Shown here: positions 15,615 to 23,555 of the stretch, one piece after another
Layout of the letters: the number at the start of each line of letters is the position of its first letter
How positions within the stretch are numbered: position 1 is the stretch's first letter
Assembly: GCF_002240355.1 (NCBI RefSeq)
Contig: NZ_CP016353.1
Location: forward strand, 6,301,001-6,365,000
Origin: Prauserella marina
Lineage (GTDB): Bacteria; Actinomycetota; Actinomycetes; Mycobacteriales; Pseudonocardiaceae
Length of the DNA: 64,000 nt
Direction: 5' to 3'
Notes under the pieces: generated by a model
Seen by the model: only the letters and a program-made list of their open reading frames with translations
The model's database searches: none
What the model was told of the DNA's origin: nothing
Translations under genes and position numbers: made by a program

Positions 15615-16739
15615 TCAGCAGGACGAACGCAGCTCGGCAAGAACGGCGAGGGAGGCTTTGCCGAGCGAGCTTGTGGAACGGGGCCGGAACACGCCTCGTT
15701 CTAGTTCCTTGCGCAACGTGCGGTCATGGTGGAGCCAGCCGAGCGAGCGGACCCCGACGGCGCTCGCGACGTCCGCCTCGGTGAGGCCGTCGAGCGCGGG
15801 CCCTTTCACGAGCACCCTGACCTTGTCGAGGCGGTCGGCGAAGCCCGCGAGCACCGTGGTGGCGGCGACGCAGGCACGCACCTCCGCTGGAACGACGATC
15901 ACGACGAGGTCGGCGCGGGCGAACACGTCACCCGCGCCGCGGCCCGGCCTGCGGGGCACATCGCACACGACCGTCCTGCCGCCCCTTCTTCCCGCGTCGA
16001 CGACGGCGGCGACCGACTCGTCCCCCGGCCCTTCACCGGACCGGTCGCACGACAGCACGGACATGCTTCCCTCGCCGTGTCGGCTGCCAGGCAACGCGGA
16101 CGCGAGCGCGCTCATCGAAACCGGCCCCGCCTGGACCCGCACATCCGGCCAGCGAAGCCCCTCGCTCAGCTCGGCGCCGAGCAGCAGATCGATTCCGCCG
16201 CCCAGCGGGTCGCAGTCCACGAGCAAGGTCGCCGCTCCCGAACGGGCGGAGGCAAGGGCAACCCCGGCGGACAGCACGGAGGCACCGGCTCCGCCTCTGC
16301 CTCCGACGACAGCGAGAACGGGACCGCGCTCGCCACGTGGCCCTTCGACGACGTCGGCCAGCGCGGCGACGAGCGTCTCCTCGTCGTCGGGAAGCGCGAC
16401 TACTCCTTCGGCGCCCGCCGCGAACGCTCGCCGCCACGAGTCCGCGACCGGGGCCCCTTTGCACACCAGGAAAACCCCGTGCCTGCGCGGCAGGCGCACA
16501 GCCTCCGTTTCGGCCATGGCCAGTTCGTCGACCACCACCAGTGGAGCGGTGTTCCACCTTGTCGCGGCGGCTCCGACGTCCATCGCCCTTTCGATATCGC
16601 AGCCGACGGCTGCCGCGAGGCGGAGCACCTCGTCGAGCACGGCATCGTCGGCGGCCACCACGAGCGGACGATGCTCGTCGGACAACGGCTGATTTCGGTG
16701 TCGCCGCGCGTTCGGCTCGTGTTCGGTCGGCACGCTCAC
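15615..16739 (-). CDS. CpaE/TadZ-like MinD-type ATPase (septum-site determining Ssd homologue)
   Basis: 374 residues. An N-terminal receiver-like domain without clear phosphorylation residues (HRPLVVAADDAVLDEVLRLA) is followed by a MinD/ParA-like P-loop domain: VLAVVGGRGGAGASVLSAG (deviant Walker A with Ala in place of the usual Lys-Thr), LLVDCDPLGGGIDLLLG and VCDVPRR. The altered P-loop suggests weak or no ATP hydrolysis. Family members position Tad pili or, as Rv3660c, affect septation. GTG 16739 follows GGGGGG; GTG 16733 is an alternative. It is separated from tadA by the SDR gene. Confidence 0.83.
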   Translation of the reverse strand: MSVPTEHEPNARRHRNQPLSDEHRPLVVAADDAVLDEVLRLAAAVGCDIERAMDVGAAATRWNTAPLVVVDELAMAETEAVRLPRRHGVFLVCKGAPVADSWRRAFAAGAEGVVALPDDEETLVAALADVVEGPRGERGPVLAVVGGRGGAGASVLSAGVALASARSGAATLLVDCDPLGGGIDLLLGAELSEGLRWPDVRVQAGPVSMSALASALPGSRHGEGSMSVLSCDRSGEGPGDESVAAVVDAGRRGGRTVVCDVPRRPGRGAGDVFARADLVVIVVPAEVRACVAATTVLAGFADRLDKVRVLVKGPALDGLTEADVASAVGVRSLGWLHHDRTLRKELERGVFRPRSTSSLGKASLAVLAELRSSC

Positions 16740-16818
16740 ATTCCCCCCGGTACGTCTTTCATCGGCTTCCCACACTCGTGCCTGGCCGGGCGGGCCACAA
16801 GACGCTTCCCGCCGATCT

Positions 16819-16845
16819 GTGGACAACCAGCCGGCTGTGGACAAC
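16819..16845. promoter_or_regulatory. second pair of DnaA-box-like sequences, by the 6C RNA
   Basis: TGTGGACAA at 16819-16827 and 16837-16845, again 18 bp apart and embedded in about 32 bp nearly identical to 14678-14709. It lies between the 6C RNA terminator and the ssd-like gene start. A role in DnaA binding is inferred. Confidence 0.5.
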
Positions 16846-16851
16846 CTGGGA

Positions 16852-16945
16852 AAAGGGGGCGGCCCTCGCCAGGGGGGAGGAGCGAGGGCCGCCGGAAGTT
16901 CAGCCCCGGGGGGTCGGGCTGAACCGCACCGAATCGACATCGGAT
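16852..16945 (-). ncRNA. 6C small RNA
   Basis: Read on the minus strand, two consecutive perfect stem-loops each carry six C in the loop. The first has 9-bp arms 16916-16924 and 16898-16906 (loop GACCCCCCG). The second has arms 16882-16890 and 16861-16869 (loop TCCTCCCCCCTG). A TTTT at 16855-16852 ends it. This is the defining architecture of the actinobacterial 6C RNA (B11 in M. tuberculosis), which lies in the same place between the ssd gene and the HAD phosphatase gene. The 5' end is set from a weak -10 (TACAGT, 16957-16952) and is uncertain by about 15 nt. Confidence 0.88.
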
Positions 16946-17121
16946 TCCTCAACTGTAGCTCGCTCTTCGAGGAAGGAGGTCTTCGCGAAGCACCCACAAT
17001 TCGGTAACGGCACTCGTGGCCGGAGCAGCGTTCCTGTGCTGGATTTTCCGACGGATCCGAGCCCGGTCCGCCCGCACGCGGCGGGCGAAAGTGTCACGAG
17101 CTGATCACCTATCGTTGGGAG

Positions 17122-17982
17122 GTGTCCGAACCCAGCATTACCTCGCCGAGCACCGACGAGACAGCGACATCGACCGTGAAGCCGGCGACAGGCCCCGTCG
17201 CCGCGTTCTTCGACCTCGACAAGACCATCATCGCCTCGTCGAGCGCACTCGCGTTCAGCAAGCCCTTTCTGCGCAAGGGACTCATCAACAGGCGGGCGGC
17301 GCTGAAGAGCGCGTACGCCCAACTCGTTTTCGCGTTGTCGGGCGCCGACGCGGACAAGACGGAACGTTTGCGTGCCGAGATTTCAGCGCTGTGCGCGGGC
17401 TGGGACGTCGCACAGGTCCGCGCCGTCGTCAACGAGACACTGCACGACGTCGTCGCCCCGCTCGTCTACGCGGAGGCCGCCGAACTCATCGCGGAGCACA
17501 AGGCGAAGGGACACGACGTCATCGTGTTGTCGGCAGCGGGCGAAGAGGTCGTCACGCCCATCGCCGACATGCTGGGAACCACGAGAAGCATGGGCACCCG
17601 CATGGAGGTCATCGAAGGGCGCTATTCGGGTGAGCTGGAGTTCTACTGCTACGGCGAGCAGAAGGCGGTGGCGGCGAAGCGCTTCGCCGCCGAGTACGGC
17701 TACGACCTCGGCGCCTGCCATGCCTACACCGATTCGAGCACCGACATCCCGTTGCTTGAGGTCGTCGGCAACCCGCACGCGGTGAACCCCGATCGCATCC
17801 TGCGCAAGCACGCGACCGAGCACGGCTGGCAGGTGCACTCGTTCAGCAACACGATCTCGCTGCGGACTCGCATTCCGGCGCCGTCGCCCACGACGCTCGC
17901 CGCGGTCGGCATCGGCGTGAGCGCGGTAGCGGCGGGGGCGACGATTTACGGACTGTCGCGCAAGCGTCGCAAGGAAGCCTGA
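17122..17982 (+). CDS. HAD-family (IB subclass) phosphatase with C-terminal membrane helix
   Basis: 286 residues. Motif I is AAFFDLDKTII (nucleophile Asp and general acid Asp), motif II is VIVLSAAGEE (Ser), and motif IV is HAYTDSSTDIPLL. The fold matches SerB-like HAD-IB proteins of the Rv3661 type, whose substrate is unknown. The C terminus carries one membrane helix (LAAVGIGVSAVAAGATIYGL) and basic residues, so it is probably membrane-tethered. GTG 17122 is 6 nt after a -10-like TATCGT (17110-17115), suggesting a leaderless start, though GGGAGG also lies just upstream. It is divergent from the 6C RNA. Confidence 0.88.
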   Translation: MSEPSITSPSTDETATSTVKPATGPVAAFFDLDKTIIASSSALAFSKPFLRKGLINRRAALKSAYAQLVFALSGADADKTERLRAEISALCAGWDVAQVRAVVNETLHDVVAPLVYAEAAELIAEHKAKGHDVIVLSAAGEEVVTPIADMLGTTRSMGTRMEVIEGRYSGELEFYCYGEQKAVAAKRFAAEYGYDLGACHAYTDSSTDIPLLEVVGNPHAVNPDRILRKHATEHGWQVHSFSNTISLRTRIPAPSPTTLAAVGIGVSAVAAGATIYGLSRKRRKEA

Positions 17983-18085
17983 TCGCCCACCCACATGGCC
18001 CACTGTGACCGCGCACAGCATCGCGGGCTCACGGAAAAGACACGCGCTCGTCACTACATCGAGCCTCTGTACCGGTGCACCCCTC

Positions 18086-18122
18086 TACCCTCTTGAAGTG
18101 ACGGCCGTCACTCGGTAGAAAA
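18086..18122 (+). promoter_or_regulatory. promoter region with 16-bp perfect palindrome
   Basis: AGTGACGGCCGTCACT (18097-18112) is a perfect palindrome of TetR-operator style. It lies between TTGAAG (18094-18099) and TAGAAA (18116-18121), or just downstream of another -10 candidate, TACCCT (18086-18091). It precedes the structured region at 18118-18387 and, further on, nagZ. The regulator is unknown. Confidence 0.4.
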
Positions 18123-18387
18123 GTGATGCGGACATCTTGTCGGCCAGGGGCAAGGCAGAAGAGAAGCCTTGTCCACCCCGGAAAGATCTCCGTGCGCGGA
18201 CTCCGGGCACCCACGCTGGGCACGCCGCGGGAGGCTTGTCGTTAAGGGACTGCGTATCGGGACGCCGGACGCCGAGTACCCGGAAATACGACACGAGTTG
18301 CAGCTTGGTCACCCGAGCAGTCCGCGCGAGCAGGCGGCGCCCGTTGACAGTCATGTCACGGGCGCCGCCAGCGTGTCGGCACTTTTC
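18118..18387 (+). ncRNA. candidate structured RNA at the Ms1/MTS2823 position
   Basis: No coding frame is convincing here, but the ends are complementary: GAAAAGTG (18118-18125) with CACTTTTC (18380-18387), followed inward by ACA/TGT. Internal helices include 18148-18173 (GGCAAGGC with GCCTTGTC), GGACTGC with GCAGTCC, CGTAT with ATACG, and a 16-bp stem with one bulge at 18333-18369. A closed, long, bulged hairpin is what 6S/Ms1-type RNAs look like, and mycobacteria carry Ms1 (MTS2823) directly after the same HAD gene. It could instead be a long 5' leader of nagZ. Ends are approximate. Confidence 0.4.
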
Positions 18388-18428
18388 ACGACATCTCATG
18401 ACCTTGAAAAGCCACCGACGTTCGGTCG

Positions 18429-18457
18429 TTGACCCTCCGTCATTTCGTCAGTAGCTT
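18429..18457 (+). promoter_or_regulatory. probable promoter of the nagZ operon
   Basis: TTGACC (18429-18434) and TAGCTT (18452-18457) are separated by 17 bp, about 60 nt before the nagZ start. It fits a housekeeping sigma promoter. Confidence 0.45.
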
Positions 18458-18514
18458 TCCGATGCTGGCGCGTTCGCGTGGAAAACCCACCAACGCCTAT
18501 CCCGGGAGGCTGCC

Positions 18515-20365
18515 GTGACCATCCCCATCCCCAGACGCCGGAAAACGAGAGGCTGGAGAACCTGTGCGGCGACGACGATCGCAGGACTTCTTGCCGTGAC
18601 GGCGGGGACGGCGTCGGCGTCCCCGCAATCCGGACCGGAACCGCACCAGGGCAACACCACGAACCAGGCTCGTGAATGGGCCGAGCGCACGTTGCGCGGC
18701 ATGGACCTCGACCAGAAGGTCGGGCAACTCTTCGTCGCCGACGTGTGGGGAACATCGGCGACCGAGCCCCACGAGGGCAACACCGACAAGTACGGGGTCG
18801 GCACCGCGGCCGAAGTCGTGCAGCGCTATCAGGTCGGCGGCGTCATCTACTTCAACCACGCGGGCACCGACAACATCGAGACGCCGAGGCAGGTCGCCGG
18901 ACTTTCCAACGGATTGCAGCGAGCCGCGCTCTCCTCCGGAGCCGAGGTGCCGCTGGTCGTTTCCGTCGATCAGGAAGGCGGAAGGGTGACCAGGGTCGGC
19001 AGCCCCGCGACCGAGTTCCCGAGCGGCATGGCCATCGGGGCGACGAGAGACGCGGGCGCGGCGCGGGACGCGGCGGCGATCAGCGGATCCGAACTGAGGG
19101 CGATGGGGATCTCCCAGGACTTCGCTCCCGACGCCGACGTCAACTCCAACCCGTTGAACCCGGTGATCGGCTCCCGCTCGTTCTCCTCGGATCCCGCGCT
19201 GGCGAGCGAACTCGTCGCCGCGCAGGTCGACGGCTACCAGAATTCGGCCGCGGAGACCAAAACCGTGTCAGCCGCGGCCAAGCACTTCCCCGGTCACGGC
19301 GACGCCGCGACCGACAGTCACACGGGACTTCCGGTGATCGACCGGACCGAGCAGGAATGGCGAGAGACCGACCTTCCTCCGTTCGAGGCCGCCATCGAGG
19401 CGGGTGTCGATTCGATCATGACCGCGCACATCACCGTGCCGAGCCTCGACGCTTCCGGGAATCCGGCGACCCTTTCCGAGCCGATCATCAACGGCATTCT
19501 GCGCTCCGAACTCGGTTACGACGGCGTCGTGGTCACCGACTCACTGCAAATGCAGGGTGTTCGCGAACTGCACCCTGACGACGAGATCCCGGTACTCGCC
19601 TTGCAGGCGGGAGTCGACCAGATGTTGATGCCGCCCGATCTCGACGTCGCGATCGGCGGCGTGCTCGGCGCGGTCGAGGACGGCAGGCTCACCGAAGAGC
19701 GCATCGACGAGAGCGTGCTGCGGATACTCGAACTGAAGTACAACCGGGGTGTCGTCGCCGAGCCCTATGTCGACGAGAACACGGTCGACGAGGTCGTCGG
19801 CACGCAAGCCAACCTGGCAAGGGTCCAGGAGATCACGGACGGCAGCACGACGGTGTTGCGCAACGACGAGGGGCTACTGCCACTCACCGGACGGGAACGC
19901 GTGCTGGTGACCGGCTGGAATCGATCCGACTACCCGGGGTATCCGGCTGAGCCGGTGGACGCGCTCGCCTCCGCCATCGGGTCCACGGCGACCGGCTTGT
20001 CGACCGGGGCGAACCCCGACGCGGCCACTGTCGAGTCGGCCGTCGCCGCCGCGGGCGACGCCGACGTCGTCGTCGTGCTGACCAACGGGCTCAGGGGCGA
20101 TCCGGGCCAGGTCGACCTCCTGAACGCGATGCGGCAGACGGGCAAGCCGGTCGTCGCCGTTTCCGTGCAGGAACCGTACGACCCCGGGTATGCCGACTCC
20201 GCGACGTGGGTCGCCACCTACGACTGGCGCGCGGTGACGATGAACTCGCTCGCGAAGGTCCTGCTCGGCCAGCATTCACCCCAGGGAACATTGCCGGTAG
20301 CGATCCCCTCCGGCGATGACTCAGGTAACACCCTCTTCCCGTTTGGACACGGGTTGACGTGGTAG
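18515..20365 (+). CDS. nagZ: secreted beta-N-acetylglucosaminidase (GH3)
   Basis: 616 residues. A signal peptide spans residues 1 to about 36 (RRRKTRGWR then a hydrophobic run to ASAS). The GH3 barrel carries AKHFPGHGDAATDSH, where Asp267/His269 correspond to the NagZ acid-base dyad, and VVTDSLQMQGV, where Asp342 is the expected nucleophile. A C-terminal alpha/beta domain, as in Bacillus subtilis NagZ, gives the two-domain form. It should remove GlcNAc from muropeptides outside the cell. GTG 18515 follows GGGAGG with a 5-nt gap. It is the first gene of a five-gene MurNAc salvage block; namZ follows after 37 nt. Confidence 0.92.
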   Translation: MTIPIPRRRKTRGWRTCAATTIAGLLAVTAGTASASPQSGPEPHQGNTTNQAREWAERTLRGMDLDQKVGQLFVADVWGTSATEPHEGNTDKYGVGTAAEVVQRYQVGGVIYFNHAGTDNIETPRQVAGLSNGLQRAALSSGAEVPLVVSVDQEGGRVTRVGSPATEFPSGMAIGATRDAGAARDAAAISGSELRAMGISQDFAPDADVNSNPLNPVIGSRSFSSDPALASELVAAQVDGYQNSAAETKTVSAAAKHFPGHGDAATDSHTGLPVIDRTEQEWRETDLPPFEAAIEAGVDSIMTAHITVPSLDASGNPATLSEPIINGILRSELGYDGVVVTDSLQMQGVRELHPDDEIPVLALQAGVDQMLMPPDLDVAIGGVLGAVEDGRLTEERIDESVLRILELKYNRGVVAEPYVDENTVDEVVGTQANLARVQEITDGSTTVLRNDEGLLPLTGRERVLVTGWNRSDYPGYPAEPVDALASAIGSTATGLSTGANPDAATVESAVAAAGDADVVVVLTNGLRGDPGQVDLLNAMRQTGKPVVAVSVQEPYDPGYADSATWVATYDWRAVTMNSLAKVLLGQHSPQGTLPVAIPSGDDSGNTLFPFGHGLTW

Positions 20366-20402
20366 TCGGTCCGGGAATCCGAGGGAGAGGGACGACGAAC
20401 TG

Positions 20403-21662
20403 ATGGCGGTCAACCGGCGCCTCTTCCTCGCCGCGAGCGCACTCGCCACCCCGGTGTTGTGCACGAGTTCGTCGTTCGCCGTCGCCGAACCGATGAACCA
20501 GCCCGGCTCGGTGGTGCCGGGAGCCGACCGGTTGGCCGCGGAGGGCTGGCGGCGCCTCTCCGGCAGGAAAGTCGGCGTGCTTTCCAACCCGACCGGTGTG
20601 CTCGCGAACTCCGATCACATCGTCGACTCGCTCGTGGCGGCCGGGGTCACCCCGGTCGCCGCGTTCGGACCCGAGCACGGTTTCCGTGGCAGCGCGCAGG
20701 CCGGTGGTTCGGAAGGCGATTACGTCGACCCCCGCTCGGGAGTCCCCGTCTACGACGCCTACCGGGCGAGTGCCGACGAGCTGGCTGCGATGTTGACCAA
20801 AGCGGGAGTCGACACCGTCGTGTTCGACATCGCCGACATCGGCGCCCGCTTCTACACCTACATCTGGTCGATGTACACGGCGCAGCTCGCGGCGGCGAAG
20901 ACCGGCGCGAGTTTCGTCGTGCTCGACCGGCCGAACCCGCTCGGCGGCGACGCTTTCGGTCCCGTGCTCGACCCCGCCTTCGACTCCGATGTCGGCCTCA
21001 AACCGATCGCGCAGCAACACGGCATGACGGTCGGCGAGCTGGCAAGGTTCTTCGCGGCCGAGTTCCTTCCCGACGAGGGCGTCGAACCAGGCGAACTCGA
21101 TGTCGTCGAGGTCGCCGGATGGCAACGCGACTCACGCTTCGCCGAAACCGGGCTCGTGTGGGCGGCTCCCAGTCCCAACATGCCGACGCCGGAGACCGCG
21201 CTCAGCTATGTCGGCACCGGTTTGTTCGAGGGCACGGAACTGAGCGAGGGAAGGGGCACGACGCAACCGTTCGAGACCATCGGCGCTCCCGGGATCGACT
21301 GGCGGTGGCGAGAGGAACTGGCGACGTCGGGGCTCGGGGGCGTGACGTTCAGGGAGACGTATTTCGTGCCGACGTCGGGCAAGTTCGCGGGACAGGACTG
21401 CGGTGGGGTCACGCTGGCGGTCACCGATCCCCACGCCTACGACGCGATCGGTACGGCGGTGACCATGATCGTGTCAGCGAAACGGTTGTACCCCGGCGTC
21501 TTCCGCTGGCGGGAGGACAACTTCATCGACAAGCTGGCGGGATCGGACCGGCTCCGGCGACAGGTCGACGCGGGAGCCGGCACAGAGGAGATCGTCGGCG
21601 CGTGGCAGCGGGAACTCGCGGACTTCCGGACGCGGCGCGAGCCGTACCTGCGGTATCGGTAG
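20403..21662 (+). CDS. namZ: exo-beta-N-acetylmuramidase NamZ (DUF1343)
   Basis: 419 residues with a signal peptide (RRLFLAASALATPVLCTSS). The DUF1343 fold is plain: GRKVGVLSNPTGVL, FGPEHGFRG, VPVYDAYR, DTVVFDIADIGARFYTYIW, VLDRPNPLGG and WAAPSPNMPTPETAL. B. subtilis NamZ (YbbC) releases MurNAc from the non-reducing end of glycan chains after NagZ has removed GlcNAc, and the two genes are adjacent there too. It is placed downstream of nagZ and 13 nt upstream of the next hydrolase gene, with GGGAGAGGG before the start. Confidence 0.9.
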   Translation: MAVNRRLFLAASALATPVLCTSSSFAVAEPMNQPGSVVPGADRLAAEGWRRLSGRKVGVLSNPTGVLANSDHIVDSLVAAGVTPVAAFGPEHGFRGSAQAGGSEGDYVDPRSGVPVYDAYRASADELAAMLTKAGVDTVVFDIADIGARFYTYIWSMYTAQLAAAKTGASFVVLDRPNPLGGDAFGPVLDPAFDSDVGLKPIAQQHGMTVGELARFFAAEFLPDEGVEPGELDVVEVAGWQRDSRFAETGLVWAAPSPNMPTPETALSYVGTGLFEGTELSEGRGTTQPFETIGAPGIDWRWREELATSGLGGVTFRETYFVPTSGKFAGQDCGGVTLAVTDPHAYDAIGTAVTMIVSAKRLYPGVFRWREDNFIDKLAGSDRLRRQVDAGAGTEEIVGAWQRELADFRTRREPYLRYR

Positions 21663-21675
21663 CGAGAGGGACGGG

Positions 21676-23412
21676 GTGGCCGTGCGAGGGAGAATTGCTC
21701 TACTGACCGGGATACTGGTGTTCACGGGAGCGAGCTCGATGGCGTCGACCAACCCGGCGAGCGGCCGATTCGACCAGCCCTACACCGGTTTCGCACCGGA
21801 GACCACGGTGCTCGCCGAGGTGACGCCGGAAGAAGCGGGACTCGACCCCGCTCCGCTCCGCGCGGCAGGGGACCAACTGCGCGCGTGGACCGGAAGTGAG
21901 GCCGTCGAAGGACATCCGTTGTTCGCGGGCGCCGTCGGCACTCTCGTCCACAACGGCATGGTCGTCGACACCGTCACGGCAGGAAGCGCCGTGCGGTACG
22001 CGGACGGCTCCGGCACCGAGTTGCCCGCGAACGAACAGGTCCCGATGCGCGCCGACACGATCTTCGACATGGCGTCGGTGACGAAGCTGTTCACCTCGAT
22101 CGCGGTGCTTCAGCTCGTCGAGGACGGCAAGGTCGACCTCGACGCGCCCGTCGCCGAATACCTGCCGGAGTTCGCGGCGCAGGGCAAGGGATCGATCACC
22201 GTCACGCAGCTGCTGACCCACACCTCGGGGCTGGAACCCGAACTGCCGCTGTGGCGGGACTGGCCCGACAAGGCCGCGAGGATCAAGGCCGTCATGGACG
22301 TGCGCCCTCAGAACCGGCCAGGCACCACGTATACCTACTCCGACCTCAACCTGATCACGCTCGGCGTCTTGGTGGAGCGGGTCTCGGGGACGGGACTGGA
22401 CGAGGCGGTGTCCCGGCGCATCACGGGACCGCTCGGCATGACCGACACGGGTTTCAATCCCCCCGAGGCCAAGCTGGACCGGATCGCGGCGACCGAGTAC
22501 CAGGCCGATCCACCACGCGGGATGGTCAGGGGCCAGGTGCACGACGAGAACGCCTGGTCGCTCGGCGGAGTCTCCGGGCACGCCGGGATCTTCTCCACGA
22601 GCGGGGACATGGCAGTGCTCGGCCAGTCGTTGCTCAACGGCGGCGCGTACGCGGGCAAGCGCATCCTGCGCGAGGACACCGTGCGCACGATGCTGACGAA
22701 CTACAACACGAGGTTCCCCGGCGACGATCACGGACTCGGCTTCGAACTGAACCAGCTCTGGTACATGGGAGGGCTCTCGTCGCCGACCACGGCTGGACAC
22801 ACCGGCTACACCGGCACGTCGATCGTGCTCGATCCCCAGTCGCGGTCGGTGGTCGTGCTGCTGACCAACCGTGTCCACCCTTCGCGCTCGTGGGGCTCGA
22901 TCAACCCGGCGAGGCAGGCGTACGCGACGGGACTCGCCCGCGCGATGGCCGTGCGTCCGGCGAAGGGGCCTCGTGCGTGGTTCAGCGGTATCGGCGACTC
23001 GCGTACGGCCACGCTGACAACGCCTCCGCTCGCGCACACCGGCGGCGACCTCTCCGTCGACTTCGCCACGTTCGTCAACAGCGAGCCCACCGACCCGCTG
23101 GTACTCGAAGCCAGTTCCGACGGCCACCGGTGGCAGCCGGTCGAGCTTCGAGTGCGTGGCGAAGGGGCGCCGGAGGGACCGGTGACCGCGCTCGCCGGGA
23201 CCGGTCACCGTTCGTGGTGGAACGTGCACGCATCCGTTCCGGCGACGGGAAACGTGACTTTACGTTGGCGATTCACCACTGACGGGAGCAACACCGCGCG
23301 TGGCAACTATGTCGACGCCGTCAGGGTCACTGCCGACAAAAGGGTTTTACTGGACGGAGAGCGGCAACCCTACGCATTTGCAGGGGACGGTTTCAGGTTG
23401 CTCGGTCGCTAA
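21676..23412 (+). CDS. secreted serine beta-lactamase-fold hydrolase (AmlB/YbbE-like)
   Basis: 578 residues. A signal peptide lies at residues 5-24. The penicillin-binding fold shows the SxxK motif MASVTKLF (Ser134, Lys137), YSD at 221-223 as the second motif and a GHAG/TGYTGT region later. About 150 C-terminal residues form an extra beta-rich domain. In Bacillus the equivalent gene (ybbE) belongs to the same nagZ-namZ-murQ cluster, but its substrate is not settled; D-amino-acid amidase, esterase or muropeptide hydrolase are possible. GTG 21676 has GAGAGGG 4 nt upstream. Confidence 0.83.
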   Translation: MAVRGRIALLTGILVFTGASSMASTNPASGRFDQPYTGFAPETTVLAEVTPEEAGLDPAPLRAAGDQLRAWTGSEAVEGHPLFAGAVGTLVHNGMVVDTVTAGSAVRYADGSGTELPANEQVPMRADTIFDMASVTKLFTSIAVLQLVEDGKVDLDAPVAEYLPEFAAQGKGSITVTQLLTHTSGLEPELPLWRDWPDKAARIKAVMDVRPQNRPGTTYTYSDLNLITLGVLVERVSGTGLDEAVSRRITGPLGMTDTGFNPPEAKLDRIAATEYQADPPRGMVRGQVHDENAWSLGGVSGHAGIFSTSGDMAVLGQSLLNGGAYAGKRILREDTVRTMLTNYNTRFPGDDHGLGFELNQLWYMGGLSSPTTAGHTGYTGTSIVLDPQSRSVVVLLTNRVHPSRSWGSINPARQAYATGLARAMAVRPAKGPRAWFSGIGDSRTATLTTPPLAHTGGDLSVDFATFVNSEPTDPLVLEASSDGHRWQPVELRVRGEGAPEGPVTALAGTGHRSWWNVHASVPATGNVTLRWRFTTDGSNTARGNYVDAVRVTADKRVLLDGERQPYAFAGDGFRLLGR

Positions 23413-23555
23413 TAAGTTGCAGAGTCGTTAGCCAAATCAGGTTAACAGGCCAGACTCGGTTGGCGACTTTCTCATCAACGAGGAAAAAGTGGCCTGGACG
23501 TGGGAACACGCTCAGCTTGCGATCAATCCGGAAGGTGTGGGTAACCTTGTCGCAG

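Noticed and set aside
16861-16924. Two hairpins read as terminators of a + strand gene
   Set aside because: They have no U-run on the + strand and no + strand gene upstream; the C-rich loops on the minus strand fit 6C RNA.
16971-16980. Perfect Shine-Dalgarno-like GGAAGGAGGT on the + strand
   Set aside because: No ATG, GTG or TTG follows at a usable distance; it lies in the upstream region of the 6C RNA on the other strand.
21700-23229. 509-residue minus-strand frame
   Set aside because: Antisense to the beta-lactamase-fold hydrolase with its clear SxxK; Arg/His-rich artefact.
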